DNA from: Adineta steineri
Lineage: Eukaryota; Rotifera; Eurotatoria; Adinetida; Adinetidae
Assembly (NCBI GenBank): GCA_905250115.1
Contig: CAJNOI010000310.1
Span: 4,904-68,903 of the forward strand
Direction of reading: 5' to 3'
Length of the DNA: 64,000 nt
A program made the translations under genes and the position numbers. Below are positions 1-12,881 of this stretch, piece by piece (position 1 is the first letter of the stretch; every line of letters starts with the position of its first letter). The notes under the pieces are model-generated. The model was not told the DNA's origin. It saw only the letters and a list, made by a program, of their open reading frames with translations, and did no database searches.

Positions 1-17
1 ATATTTGAACATTTTAG

Positions 18-659
18 GTAAAACTTGTAAAACAGATAATAGAATTTTGGAATAATAATTCTCAATCGATATCAAATAATATTTCACCAACAATTAAATT
101 ACCAAGCATTCATCAATTATCACATCAATTTACTGAATGGTTTTATACATCATGGAATAATTTATCAACATTTACATCTGATCATTTTTTTCCCGATTGT
201 CAATTAACTCTTATACATGAAAATCATCGTCGAATATTAGGTGCATATTATGTTTGTGATACACTTCGTTCTTATATTACTAGTCAAGATTTACGTTTTT
301 ATCCAAATATACAATCGAATAAAGTTGAAGAATCTAAACATGGTCTTGTTTCAATACAAATTTCAGGAACAATACATCAACGTGGTACATGTATTGGAAT
401 ATTTGATCAATCATTTGGTTTAGTTCGTGATCCGAATCATAGTAATAATTATTTAATTAAATTTTGTTTTCTTAATATGCAAACACAACAACAAACACAT
501 CAACCACAATTATTATCAGCTAATCAACCAATACCAATATATCTTGTTGATATGATGCAAAATTATGATCAAACAGTTCAACAACAAATTGATTCAACTG
601 ATTATTTTATTGAAGATCCTGATGATGATGACGATGATGATGATGATGATAGGATTTAA
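18..659 (+). CDS. NTF2-like domain protein, C-terminal exon (partial)
   Basis: This is the last exon of a gene that begins outside the window. An intron ends in TTTTAG at 12-17 and the reading frame is open from 18 to a TAA at 657-659, giving about 213 residues. The middle part reads like an NTF2-like cone fold: a helix pair (Q-x-T-E-W-F-Y near the start), then strands around LTLIHENHRRILGAYYVCD, VSIQISGTI and the family-like G-x-F-x-Q-S-F-x-L-V run ending in YLIKFCFLN. The end is Gln-rich and then a block of ten Asp residues before RI-stop. NTF2-like domains act in nuclear transport and mRNA export, or as enzymes in other families; which applies here cannot be told without the 5' part. The fold assignment rests on pattern alone. 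Confidence 0.5.
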   Translation, partial: VKLVKQIIEFWNNNSQSISNNISPTIKLPSIHQLSHQFTEWFYTSWNNLSTFTSDHFFPDCQLTLIHENHRRILGAYYVCDTLRSYITSQDLRFYPNIQSNKVEESKHGLVSIQISGTIHQRGTCIGIFDQSFGLVRDPNHSNNYLIKFCFLNMQTQQQTHQPQLLSANQPIPIYLVDMMQNYDQTVQQQIDSTDYFIEDPDDDDDDDDDDRI

Positions 660-1011
660 TATTGACTTGTTTCTTTTGTTCATTTGAACAGTTGTTTTTG
701 TTGTTAATTATATATAAAAAAAAGTTAGATGTAAATATTAAAATAGGAAGATTATTAATAAATAAAACAAACACTTTTGTACAATTTGATAGAATACTTT
801 AACATATTTTTTTATATTAATTAGAGACTTTTCTTTGTATATATATAGATACTAATAATTAATCATTATGAATAAAATAGATTAGTAATAATATAATCTA
901 GCTACAAGCTAGAGATTGCTAAAAATATAAATCACAGTGATAAATATCTCTCTTATCTTATGATGATATCAGACATTGAATGAAATAATGTTCGGAATTG
1001 AGTATTTCTGA
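660..1011. other. Gene-free stretch, 3' flank
   Basis: AT-rich sequence between the stop codon of the NTF2-like gene and the decayed exon on the other strand. It contains AATAAA-like signals near 760-767 that could serve the + strand transcript. I see no coding structure. Confidence 0.5.
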
Positions 1012-1492
1012 TTAATAAGTTTCAAGAATATTCAAATCCATACAAATTTTACAATTATCGAAAACTAATTCCATAGCTTCTAAACTAGTATACGGATTAC
1101 ACGCATATCTATCTAGACATAATATAATAAAAACTTCAGGTGATAGAAAAAGTACTTTTAGTATAGATAATTCTTGAGATAATATTACTTTCTCAAAAGT
1201 TTCAGGATATCTATAAACCTAAAGATACATTTTCTAATTGAAAGTTAGTGTACTGTCGTCTTTCTGTGGGTATATGATGCAAAATATTTTTCATCACAAG
1301 AAAACATAGATGCAAAGTAGAAAAGTTAAGTTCGTTTTTCGATTCTTTGTGAATAAATGCACTACAAGAATAATGTTCAATTTAAAAAACATTTTGTAGA
1401 CAACATTGCACATGTTATATAAGAGTTCTTACCGATACTTGATTGAATAGAATAAGATTCAGATTTGCCAATTTATTCTCTACGATAGTTTT
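1012..1492 (-). pseudogene. Terminal two exons of an unidentified, probably decayed gene
   Basis: Two stretches read as spliced coding sequence on the minus strand: 1492-1433 (20 codons, acceptor CATACAG, donor GTAAGA) and 1218-1012 (69 codons, acceptor TTTAG, stop TAA at 1014-1012). Both are in phase 0. The joined tail contains FEKVILSQELSILKVLFLSP, which resembles helices 8-9 of nuclear receptor ligand-binding domains, where a run like L-x-x-x-E-x-x-x-L-K-x-x-x-L-F-S-P is common. Upstream at about 1,740-1,585 is a further open stretch (around YTASIPNMIIDYLMDINFLF) that could be the preceding helix region, but it runs into a stop and does not join in phase. I found no zinc-finger DNA-binding domain further upstream. 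I infer a relic or a highly diverged gene; the nuclear-receptor idea is weak. Confidence 0.35.
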
Positions 1493-2666
1493 CTGTATGG
1501 TAAATTAAAAACAGGGTATTACTTTACTCAAGATAGTAATCTGTCAATACCTTCTATGTTATCATCATTAAATAGTTATTCTTTATGCTGTTGTAGCTAA
1601 ACATGACAGATACTCATAAATATTATCAAGTATAAACAGAAAATTAATGTCCATGAGATAATCGATAATCATATTTGGTATAGATGCAGTGTATTTCACG
1701 AAACTTATTTTTATATAACACACGAGATTGAACTCTACCTATGATAGACATACAAACAAATAAATGAGATGGTTAATACATATATAGGTCATTCGTAGTC
1801 ATATTAAGTTGAAAAGTAATGACACATGCTACTAAAAGCTGTTCTTATAATAAACATGCCTATCGTTATCTCTTTTGTAATTAGCAACAGATGGATAATC
1901 AAAAGTGTCAATCAAATCTATGTTGCGGTACAAAATACTAAGATTCGTAGTATGTCTTTGAATAGAATATGATCTTTTTTTATTTATTTTAAATGTACAT
2001 AGTTAAAATTAATCGAAATATTTGAATATTTAAAAAAGTACGCAATACATATATAATGAAGTCGTACAATCAATATATAATCATTCGGCGATCAACATAA
2101 TTTACTTTATGTTGGCTATTTACGAAACATCATTATTACATTATATGATGCTTCATCTCCCATTAATACCAACAACAACAATAATTATCTATCGGCTCAA
2201 TGATGATCATATGTATTATTCAACTTGTGTGATCAACGAATAAATCCTATTGATTATGTTATACCATTCCGATATGTATATATATATTTATTCGATTTTA
2301 ACCATTTTCGAACTATTATCAATATGAAGTGTATTAACGTTTATTCGTGCGTCTAATTAATCCACGATTGAGTACATATTTATTGTTGACGTCAAAAGAA
2401 GAGAAAATGAGAGAGTATTAGCGTACATTGGACAACTATTTCCTTTTTTTTTCTATTTGTATATCTATCGGAGATATCGAGAGTAAACTATATTTGATTA
2501 CTAGACTAGTAGTTATAATAATCTTCAGTTGAGTGTTACGAATTGTAAACAACATACAACAACAACAATACCAGTCTATTTATTAAGTAAGAAAGAAAAA
2601 CAAGAGTATGTACTATATTATTAGATTATTTCAATATAAATAAATCATATATATATTTAAAATAGA
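1493..2666. other. Gene-free or relic stretch and 5' flank
   Basis: Holds the possible upstream relics of the minus-strand gene (about 1,585-1,980) and the 5' flank of the membrane protein gene that starts at 2667. A perfect 8-base CRE palindrome, TGACGTCA, lies at 2387-2394, about 270 bases before that start. A chance hit is quite possible in a window this size. Confidence 0.35.
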
Positions 2667-3204
2667 ATGGATCTTAGACGTACAATTATAATTCTTATGG
2701 CAATAGCTTGTGTTATAACTATAATAGGTGTTATTCATTGTCATGTAAATTATCCATATAATCCAACAATATCTGCTTATCGTATGGGTTATTCAATAGT
2801 TTTTCCGATTTGTAAGTTAAATTGAAATATTTTTAAGAAATGAAAACATTATGTATATTTAGTATTAACTTTAACTGGTTTTCTTCTAATCGAACAATTA
2901 ATGATAACTGATGGTACACTTGCACCATTGAATCGTCTTCGAACTATTTATGCTTTTGCTGCTGCTATTGCTCTTTTTGTTTTTGGTATTGGATCAGCAA
3001 TTGTAGCTAGTCGGTGGTATGGTTCTGCTCCGCATGATGCTTATCATCATAGTAAGATTTCTTGTTTTTTGATCGGATATCAACTATAAATATAAAACGA
3101 TTCTTTCATTAGGTGCTGTTATTGCATCTGTCATTGCTTTTGTTGGTATGGCAGTTTATATTGCTGAAGCAGTAGCACGCAATCGTAAAAGTCGTATCAT
3201 CTAA
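2667..3204 (+). CDS. Small four-transmembrane protein
   Basis: Three exons, 2667-2811, 2863-3051 and 3113-3204, join in phase (1, 1) to give 141 residues. The introns are 51 and 61 bases with GTAAG donors. Hydropathy by eye gives four membrane segments: residues about 6-24, 44-62, 76-98 and 113-135, with short charged ends (MDLRR at the start, RNRKSRII at the end). The layout, with both ends cytosolic and an extracellular loop between helices 1 and 2, fits MARVEL-like or DUF-type tetraspan proteins. No diagnostic motif or cysteine signature is present, so no family is claimed. The start is the first ATG of the exon, preceded by an AT-rich leader. Confidence 0.7.
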
Positions 3205-4223
3205 ATGATGAATTCATAATAAGACAAGAAAGACTATTTATCTATTGTACATGTTATATATTATTCTTATATTTAGTAGCCATTGTTACGATTATTTTCT
3301 TTTTGTTTCTATTACTTATCGTGCGTATAATTGTCTTTGTGCATATACATATCTAATTATTCTTTTCTTTTACTTGTCAACATCAATGAAAATTATTTTA
3401 AATTTGATAAAAATTCAATTATTGAGAGAATAATGAACAAATGAGAGTTCGGAAGGTTATAAATTCTATCGATCTTGAAAGATTAAATTACGAACTAATT
3501 GTCTATTCATTTTTACCTTCAAAATGAAAATCATTCATACATCAATCTCACAAGGAAATAATTTAAGCACAACTAAAAGCATTGAAATTACGATGTTACA
3601 ATTCTGCACTTGGAACATCCTTTAGATATATAGATGTTAATTAAATAAGAAGGCAATCCATCTTTTTTAATTTCCTTGTTTTAAATAGATTTAATTATTT
3701 CTTAAATCTCGAGGACAACACCGGTAATTTTCATCACTATATAAGATAATATTTATTCATTAATAAAAGCAGAAATTAATTCATAATTACAGGAACATAT
3801 GTAATCTAAAATAATTATCGGATTGTTATTATATCTTACATAATCTTATTCTGTTAATAAGATACTTCAAAACCTATCATTTCATCAGATTAATGATAGA
3901 CATATATGTATCACGAATATTTTATATATTGGTTATTTTTTTTTCAAATGTGTGTTCATCAAACAAAAAAAAGGAAAGAGAATCAAAACAAAAATTCTAA
4001 AAAACCAACAACAAATGATTACACACACACACACATACATCAAATTTTATTTTCTATATACAATCTGACATCACCAGAGAAAGCCATCGTGCAAATTGTG
4101 TTTTTATTTTCTATTGTATCGATGGAATGCGCGAACGAGCTTTTGACTAGATTAATTATATATCGTATTTTAGCTCAATTATAAAAATTACTGTAGTCAA
4201 TATGAAGAAAGTTTGTTTTTTAT
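3205..4223. other. Gene-free stretch between convergent 3' ends
   Basis: Lies between the 3' ends of the tetraspan gene (+) and the Eph receptor gene (-). It is AT-rich with homopolymer runs and a short (AC)n tract near 4021-4036. A 92-codon open frame at 3906-4184 is low-complexity and is judged non-coding. Confidence 0.5.
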
Positions 4224-7200
4224 TTATACAAGATAACCTTCACCAGTCAATAATGATTTCGATGATGTTAATACAAGTTGTGATCGTATATGATTTAAAC
4301 TATCTAATAGACGAGTTTGTTCATCAAATGTAAAATCATTACCAAGAATATCATTTAAATCTAATGAATTAAAATGACATATTTGTGAAAGATTTGTATA
4401 ACCATTATTTGTAAATAAATGTATGAAACGATCTAATTGAAGATTATGAAGCCAGTCAATAATTGATGTTAACTGAGCAATATTTGGTTCATCTGGATGA
4501 TTGACAAAGACGAGTCTTAAATACAAAAAAAAATTGTTTTTAAATATTTTAGTGTTCTATTAATAGACTTCTGATTGGATTTGCAATCCTCTGAGATATT
4601 TTTATTTATAACTCTTGATATACTTTAGTTATAAGTCAGACATCATGATAATTTGTTTACATCAAGATCATTGTCAAGGTTGTCTGAAAAAGTAATGTCG
4701 TGTGTAGAAGTTATTGATTCAAGTACATTGAAAGAAATCAAACTGATTTATTGATTTCCGTCATTAGAAAATTTCATTTGTATCTAATGATTGAAGGCAC
4801 ATGAGAAATCAAAATAAATCGTTAAAAACACGACTTTTGATGATAATCGTATCATCATTTATTTCTAATAGTAGACAACTACTGTCTATTACTTTTTAAT
4901 AAGAAGGACAAAAAATTATTTCTTCAAAAATCTGCCTAAAGCAACTAGTTATATTTTCTTTACTTTTGCTTTGCTAATGGAATAAGTCCACTGGGTACTA
5001 GAATGAATTGTGTTAACTGTTGAACAATTTCACTAAATTTTGGTCGTTGTAAATGATTTTCATTCCAACATGCTAGCATTAATTTATAGAGTAGATCAGA
5101 ACATCCCTAAAAGAAAAAAAAAGTTATTGGAAAAATTTAATCTTTTATTATCTCAAACCATAGGTGGTGGAAGACGAAATGATTTCTTTACTGCTTTAAT
5201 AACATCTTGATTTGACCAATTCCAATACGGTCTTTCACCAAATGAAACAACTTCCCAACATAATACACCAAAACTCCATACATCCGAAGCTGATGTAAAT
5301 TTTCGATAATCAATTGCTTCCATAGCTGTCCAACGTATAGGAATTTTTCCACCTTTTGTTGTATAACTTTCAGCTTCATCTATTTCACGACTTAAACCAA
5401 AATCAGCTACTTTACATATAAGATCTTTATTAACAAGAATATTGCGTGCTGCTAAATCCTATTAATAAGAAAATAAGTAATTGTTTTTTTTCTTCTTCTT
5501 CTCCTCCTCTATCTTTTTAATTTACTCGATGAACATATTTCATTTCAGATAAGTATTTCATTCCGGATGCAATACCACGTAACATACGTGTTAATTGTAA
5601 TGTATCAAGACATTTATTTCCTTCATTTGTCTAAAAAAAAGAATTTCTATTTCGAATTATCTAATGAAATTTTTTATTTTACTCGAAGATAAGTATCTAA
5701 TGATCCATTTTCCATATATTCAGTTATAATCATAATTGGTTGATGTTTTGTAACAACACCTTCCAAATATATAACATTTTCATCATCAAATTGTCCCATA
5801 ATACTCGCTTCAGATAAAAAATCTAAACGAGTTTTTTCTATTGCACCAGCTTTTAATGTCTTAATTGCTACTGGTATATCTTTCATCATATTTGCTTTAC
5901 GTAGTTTACCACGACAGACATCACCAAATTCTCCTTTAATAAAGAAAAAAAAATGAAATTGATGATGATCATGCAATAGATGATCTATGATGCGATGATA
6001 GTCTCACGATAGACATCTTGAGTCATTAGTATCAAAGAGAATCTCATATATACATTGATGACAATTGAATCAAATAAGGGAAGTTATATAAGAAATAGAA
6101 ATTTGTTACTATCACGAATATATAAGTATATTACCTCCACCAATAACGGATTCAATGACAATTAAATTTGGATCAAGTTCATGTGCAAAATCATTAACAG
6201 CTTTTGTTGGATCTTCATACTAAAAATAGAAAATAGAATTATATATATACATTTCTATTGCATTCGAAATACTGACTGTGTGAGGATCAACATAAGTCTT
6301 TGATGTTGTACTCAATGAAGGCCATAATGGTGCTGTCCCTATAATATAGAATTATTAAAAATAAAAAATCCAAGTTCAAAAGAAATACTTACAACCGGAA
6401 TTAAAGAATACATCAGGTCCATAATGTCCACTGACTAAAAATGTTAAATCATATTTTTATTGAATAATAAAATCTATCTTAACTAACCTTGTCGTTTTTG
6501 ATAATCTAATGATTCACAATCACTTGCTGTTTTTAATCGACAGAAACGTTTTCTATAAAATAAATTCACATGTATATATACATTGATTATGTTAATTTTA
6601 CTTTTTTATATAAATAACTGCTAATATAATAATAGTTATTAATGAACTAAGAATAATTAAAGGACTAATAAAAAGAATATTTTTATTATCGACAAATTTT
6701 TTTGTTAAAGCCGATGGTATAGGTTGATCAATAAATATTGCACGTAAAGAAATAATTATTTCTTGTGTAAATGCAGTCCAACCAAAATTATTATGAGCAC
6801 GTATTTGAAATTTATAAATATCCGTTTTTGTTACTAATGTAAAATTATTCATTGATAATTGAACAAGCATCTTTTTATTTTCATCTATTAATGACCAATA
6901 ACGTATTTGATATTGATCGAAACCATCCGATAACCATGTTATTACAACTGTATCAAATGTAACTCGTCGAATATTTATATCACGAATTTGTTTTGATACT
7001 ACGGGGGAAAACAAAATTATTTATTTTGAACAAAAAAAAATTTTTTCTATACTTGAAGGTTTCGTTTTAAATGATAAATCAGTAGATTTACTTAATAAAT
7101 GTGTTGACATTTGTTCAGTATATATTTTTATTCTATATTCTGTATTATCATGAAGTCCAATCATTTTTACTCTAAAAATATATAGTTCATTAACAAATAA

Positions 7201-8933
7201 ATTAGTTAAATCAAATTACCTTGATCCATTAATAAATGTTCGACCTGGTTGATAGATTATATATGATTCACAAGATATTAAAGGTGTACATTCGATATGA
7301 TATATACTATCATTTGATTGTTTCCATGATATTTGAACTGAAATTTGATCAATCTCATCAATTGTTACATTTTCTGGTTCACTTGGTTCACCTATATACA
7401 CATGAAATAAATCATATTAATATATATAAATAACTCTTCACTTACTAATGCACGATGAATTGATTACTGATGAATTTAAACGAAAAAATCGATCATTACA
7501 TGTACATAATGATGAACCTTTATCTTTTGTATGACTATTCAATGGACATGGTTCACATCGATAGTCATTACTTATTTTTGATTTAAATGTTCCAATTGGA
7601 CAAACTGAAAAAAAAAAATTGAAATTAATTTCTTTCTATTGTACAATTAAAATTATCTATAACATCAAAAGGTATGCGATATGAAGGAGAAAACGATTAT
7701 TTCCGTTCTTGTATAAAATGAATAAGAGTGATAGTCTTAGTTAATTAGAAGGATTGAAATACAATGACATACATTGTAGTTGAAAGTGTACAAGGTCATA
7801 TATACAATATTGTCGATGCTTTTCTCAAGGGTAGAAGAAAAAAAGAGGCCTCCTCATCTTAACAAATTTATAGCTACTTATTATGTGGAACAACTGAATC
7901 AAAAAAGATTATCAGAACAAATTTAATTAGTTCTAATCGAACAGTTTCTTTACATACCCTTACAAATGGCACGAGATAAGAAACTATTATTTATATAATT
8001 ATTATTATCAATCAGTAATTCATAACCCTGTTGACAATGACAACTATCATGTAATGATGTTTCTTGAAATGTCCATTCACCATTTCCTTTACAAAAACCT
8101 AATGGTTTTCGAATAATTTTTGAATTTATCGAACAAAATCCATCACGTTCAACAATATCGGTTAAATGTGAACCAGTTGGTGTTTCAGGAAAATGTATAA
8201 GACCAATTGATTTTTCTTCACATAAACGATAGAAGATTTTAACATATAATAATGATATACAAGCACCTTGATCACGAAATGCAATATAAAATCCATTTTT
8301 ATTAACAGATATACCACGTGTTTTAACATTAACTGTTAAATTGTTTCGATTTGATGATGTTTGTGTACCATAATTATTTGATGTAAAACGATTTCCAGCG
8401 ATCATATCAACTAATTTATATGATGACCATACACGATTATTATCATCATAATCATTTTCATGTATATAAAGTTCAAATGTTTCACGACATGAACGTATTT
8501 CATTTGGTGTTTGAAATGTTGAGCAATCACGGATAGAAAATCCAAGTTCGATTTCAATACGATGTGCTTGTTGACGTTTAAAATATGGTGAACGTAACCA
8601 ATTATCAACACGACGTTCCGATGTTATATCACATACATATTGTGTACGCCATAATGTTGATGTTGATGATGATAATAAAAGTGTTGGAAACATTTTTGCC
8701 TCAAAACTTAATTCACCCCATCCATCATTTAGATTTCCATTTGATGCTATTTTATACCAATTTAAATAATCTCGAGCTTGACGTGTATCTAATATAACAA
8801 CTAAATAAACATCGAAAAAAAAAATATATATATTAGATATGTAATTTTCAAGATTTTTTTAATTACCTTCTTTTACTGTTTGAACAAATGGATAAAATGA
8901 AAAAATAAAAAATACTAATAATTTATCGATCAT
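4224..8933 (-). CDS. EPH: Eph receptor tyrosine kinase
   Basis: Fifteen exons join in phase to give 1,033 residues: 8933-8867, 8800-7958, 7604-7446, 7391-7220, 7171-7053, 6998-6602, 6552-6488, 6434-6393, 6338-6277, 6219-6135, 5933-5683, 5630-5526, 5458-5159, 5106-4964, 4515-4224. The order is signal peptide (1-20), ephrin-binding domain beginning [14 protein letters not shown], Cys-rich region, two fibronectin III domains, one membrane helix (about 560-583), kinase and SAM. The kinase has GGGEFG, VAIK (Lys about 695), HRDLAARN (Asp790) and DFG (808-810), so it should be active. The juxtamembrane segment keeps the two Eph tyrosines (TYVDPHT then YEDP). The C-terminus, YLV, fits a class II PDZ ligand. 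Length matches the family (about 1,000). Eph receptors read membrane-bound ephrins at cell contacts and steer axon and tissue boundaries. No break is seen. Confidence 0.96.
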
Positions 8934-9529
8934 TGTCGATTGTGACAGACTAGAATAAAAAGGAGATGATAATGTTCGTTGTTGGCTACTTCTATACTGA
9001 TTTTTGAGCTTTCTTATTCTCCTTCTTTTTTTTTTCTTTTTCTTCTCCTCTCCATACAATGCCATAGAATAGACATCATCATCATCAAATTTCCTTTCTC
9101 CCTCTCTCTCTCTCTCACATAATACCACTCTGAGCGATAGTATCTATAGAAATAAAGGAGAAAAAAAAAGAAAGGGACAGACAGAAGCTGACCGACGCCC
9201 GAGTGCGCACAAACATCTATATAAGTATATATATACTTATAGACGAATGTATGCAGAGACACAATGAATTAAATGTCAAATGTATTTTAAATGATTTTTC
9301 AGTTTAGAAATAAAGAAAAACGATGATGTTCAATGATGTATTAACCTATTCTCTTCAATTATGATTTCAACACATGCATGTAGTAAAATATTTATATCAA
9401 AAGAGAAATAACTTTTATTAGTCTATTCATGTAGTATTGCACAATTTCAATAAAACTGATGATGACGTTTAGCGTAATTTCATTTTATACACTCGGCAAA
9501 TCTCGAGGCCAATCATCCCATTGCTCGCC

Positions 9530-9561
<32 letters not shown>

Positions 9562-12251
9562 GTTTTACGTTTATCGATTAGGCTTAGGGCTGCTGACGAT
9601 TTCTCGTATACATAAGACGATCATTTATTACATAATTAGTATGGTCGATTATAAGAATTCTTTTTTCTGTCTTTCTTACAAGTTTGGATTGTGATGATAG
9701 GTTGTTATTTTTCTCAAAGAATAATTTTATATGTCAACTCATCTAACTTATCCAATCTCTCTAATCTAGAGAATGTGAAGATAGATATTTTCTTTTTATT
9801 ATCAACAATAATGTGTAGTAACCGATTACGACATGATCATTCTCAAGAGAAAGAATCAATTTTGTTGATCTGTACATAAGTGAACAGTATAAATAAAAAG
9901 GATCAATGAAGTGCATGAACATCAATAAAGTTCTATTCAATATGTTCGATTAAGCGCATTTTTCTTTTTTTGCAATTACCTTCGTTTAGATGTGAATAAG
10001 CACACTATTGTAGTAGATGATTTCTAATTGTTGTTGATCAATAATGGTTATATAATTTTCTAATGATACAAGTACATCTGTTTCGATAAAGAAAAAAATA
10101 TGGCTCTCAAACTTCATCCGTTCTATTTTATACATATAATATAATCATCTTGTTATGATGCTAAACAATTTATTCATCAAATGTTTTTTTTTTGAGTAAC
10201 CATCTGGTTCATCATAGCGACAGCCTATTAAATGGTTCATTCTTTTAAATTGAACAATTCTTTGAAACAGTGAAGAGGATATACAAGGTCATATAATAAT
10301 GAAACAAGTATTATTAATTAAGTAAAATAGAAGAAAGCATATTTTAAAAGCAAAGCATGTTTCGATGACATAGTGCATTTCCCTTTTGCCTATCATTTTT
10401 GAGTTCCTATAGATTGAATGCAATCATGTGGAAGCAAAGTGTTCATGCATAGAGTAAGCCGGATGTCAATCAATTGAAGTAACTATTATTGAGGTTTATT
10501 TTTCTATTTAGATATTTGATGATGTACAGAGATAAGAATATTAAGTATCTTTCTTTTATATTTATGTACATATGTTCATTATCTTTCTCGCTCTCAAGAC
10601 ACAGATACACCTATACATATGTATATGTAATGTGTCAAAACTATCATTTTGATTTAGTCTAGCTTTGATCGTATATAATACTTTTTTTTGTTCTTCTTCT
10701 TCTCTCTATTCATAATATACTTGAATTCTTTATATGAATACCTTGAGATCTACATAGAACATGGATTTGTTGATATATATATATATGTATATATATATCA
10801 ATCAAAATATAGCCTTGGAGGCTTACTTATATTGCCAATTCTACTATTTCAAACGTGTAATTAGATTCCATTTGTATTATTGTGTATATAAAGAACAGTT
10901 GTTGACGAAAGATTCATTTAGCTTAGAATATTAATAATTAATATAAGTAAAAAAAAAAGAACAAGTCAGATACGATTAAAAGAGAATTGCAACTACCTAA
11001 TCATTTTTCTGTTAAATTAAAATTCACAGTTGAATAGAAACAGAATCAATTAATACTTTTAACATGATGATGATTATGACATTGAATCAATTTAAGATGA
11101 ATGAATTATACATATAGATGTTTATCAAGTAGCATTTCGAAGTAATATAAACGCTTTCTCAATAGAATATCGTACAATTTTGCGTATGACTGCGTATATT
11201 AATCAAATAAAAGCAAGAAGACGAAGAAGAGAAAAGACAAACATTGTTGTGAGTCTAATTCGAAACAAGGCCCTTCAAGTATTGACAATGACAACTAGAT
11301 GGAAAGATAACAAAAACATATTCAATAGCTTGCCTACTATTCATCTCAACAATCAATGTTATTTTTCAAGATACCGAGACAGACAGACATACTTATCATG
11401 ATAGTCATATTCATATATATATGAAATTAAATATACGGTTGTGTTAGAGAATTTTATGATTATTTTTGAACGCGAAAATATATTGAATATGACTATTTAT
11501 TCACACTTATGACGTCTATTTCTAGTACAAAATTGGAAATGATTGAGAGCATCTAATTTCCTCTATGAATATAATAATAATAACATATGAGATATTTCAA
11601 TTGGAAGAGAATAGATAGAATCGCAAGCGAAATTACATAATAATGATAAGCTACAATCTATGTAACTAGTTATATTTATTCAACATGCATCAATAATTAG
11701 TTAAATATAACATTGACAATAAATATATAATCAAGGTTTTAGAAATCTTATTATAGTAGGTTTTTTTCTCTTTATATGGGTTTAATAATGAGATAGATTT
11801 TGATCGTAGAAATGCGATTACGATTTATAGTTATTTGAGTGTAAAAACAAATGATTATTTTCAACGATGGAAATATCGATCAATCATATGACAAAAAATG
11901 TTATTTGATATTTATATTTTCAGATCGATATCAGCCATGTTTTTAGTAGGATTTCTGATAGAACTAAGATATGATACTTATTATCATATTACTTTATTAT
12001 TATAAGATTTAGCTACGAAACTAGAAAATAGTCCTTGTTTTAATCTTTGTTTTTTACCAAAAATGACAGATTTTGAACATTGATTTTATAAGATTAAATC
12101 GAGAAAAAAAAAGATTTGGTTTCATCAATTTTGTTTATTAAAAACTATATAGCTTTTATCTACTATTTTCTTAGTAAATAAAATTTATAAGCATAAATAC
12201 TTTTTGTGAATACAGTGCTGTTATACTCTTAGATGAATAAGAAGATTTCAT
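8934..12251. other. Gene-free stretch, 5' flank of EPH
   Basis: The first part is the Eph 5' leader and promoter side, with a purine-rich (GA)n run near 9090-9118. The rest is AT-rich with scattered TA repeats. Short open frames here (for example 9691-9879 and 11180-11401) lack splice partners or family likeness. Nothing else is supported. Confidence 0.45.
9536..9561. repeat. Poly(T) tract, 26 bases
   Basis: An uninterrupted run of 26 T bases directly after a GC-richer patch (CTCGCCGTCCTC). It could be the poly(A) tail of an old minus-strand retrocopy, but no coding remnant is visible next to it. Confidence 0.9.
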
Positions 12252-12881
12252 TTATAGATTGGGCGTAGATTTTAAAAGTTTTTGAAGTGACCATCTTAAA
12301 CTAGGTGGATCAAAATAAGGTAAAGATTTATATTGTATACTTCCGATTGGTTGCCAGATAGGTTCATGAATCTTTTTTTGCCATCGTTTCTCTGGATTAA
12401 GTGATGTTGGATGTTTATTTACGTAAGGACTTACTGGATGCCAAATAGGTTCATGAATACGTTTTTGCCATCGTTTCTCAGGGCTAAGTGATGTTGGACG
12501 TTTATTTATGTAGGGACTTATTGGATGCCAAACAGGTTCAGGTGGTCTAGATCTTCTATCTTTATAAGGTTTAAGTGAATATTTTGGTATAGAATATTTT
12601 CGTCTATAAGAGTAAATCCATGGTTTGATTTCAGGTAGTTTTGATTGATTTCGTGTTTCTGGTGATAAATAAGAATGAAGTGTAGGTGGATGATAAATGC
12701 CAAGTGATTGCCATGGTGCATTACCAGGTAGAGTAGCAATTGAACGGGCATATTGTTGAAGTGAGAGTGGTGGAGCAGTTTGTATATGAAAATTATGAGT
12801 TATATAATTCTGTAAAGTATTTCCATCAGTACGATGTATTTTAGTTCGTATATTAGGAGAAAAATTTCTTTTAATCGCCAT
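12252..12881 (-). CDS. W/P-rich protein with 29-residue tandem repeats
   Basis: Single-exon open frame of 209 residues, unrecognised. The C-terminal half holds two nearly identical 29-residue units that start EPVWHPISPYINKRPTSL and EPIWHPVSPYVNKHPTSL, each closing with EKRWQK(R/K)IH, and a third, degenerate unit beginning EPIWQPIG. The N-terminal half is basic and rich in Pro, Tyr and Trp. There is no signal peptide, membrane helix or known catalytic motif. The short Trp/Pro-anchored repeats recall ciliary or sperm microtubule-lumen proteins, but that is a guess from style, not homology. It lies head-to-tail with the disordered protein upstream at 13,244-15,031; both are on the minus strand and intronless. 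Confidence 0.6.
   Translation of the reverse strand: MAIKRNFSPNIRTKIHRTDGNTLQNYITHNFHIQTAPPLSLQQYARSIATLPGNAPWQSLGIYHPPTLHSYLSPETRNQSKLPEIKPWIYSYRRKYSIPKYSLKPYKDRRSRPPEPVWHPISPYINKRPTSLSPEKRWQKRIHEPIWHPVSPYVNKHPTSLNPEKRWQKKIHEPIWQPIGSIQYKSLPYFDPPSLRWSLQKLLKSTPNL

Noticed and set aside
2387-2394. CRE palindrome TGACGTCA (also at 15953-15960)
   Set aside because: Two hits in 64 kb are close to chance level; not listed as regulatory sites.
3906-4184. 92-codon + strand open frame
   Set aside because: Lys/Asn/Thr low-complexity sequence over simple repeats, no splice partner and no family likeness.
8859-9262. Minus-strand frames upstream of the Eph start
   Set aside because: Mostly purine-repeat translations (GERKF, KKKKKRRR). 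The Eph signal peptide fits the ATG at 8933; upstream sequence is leader.
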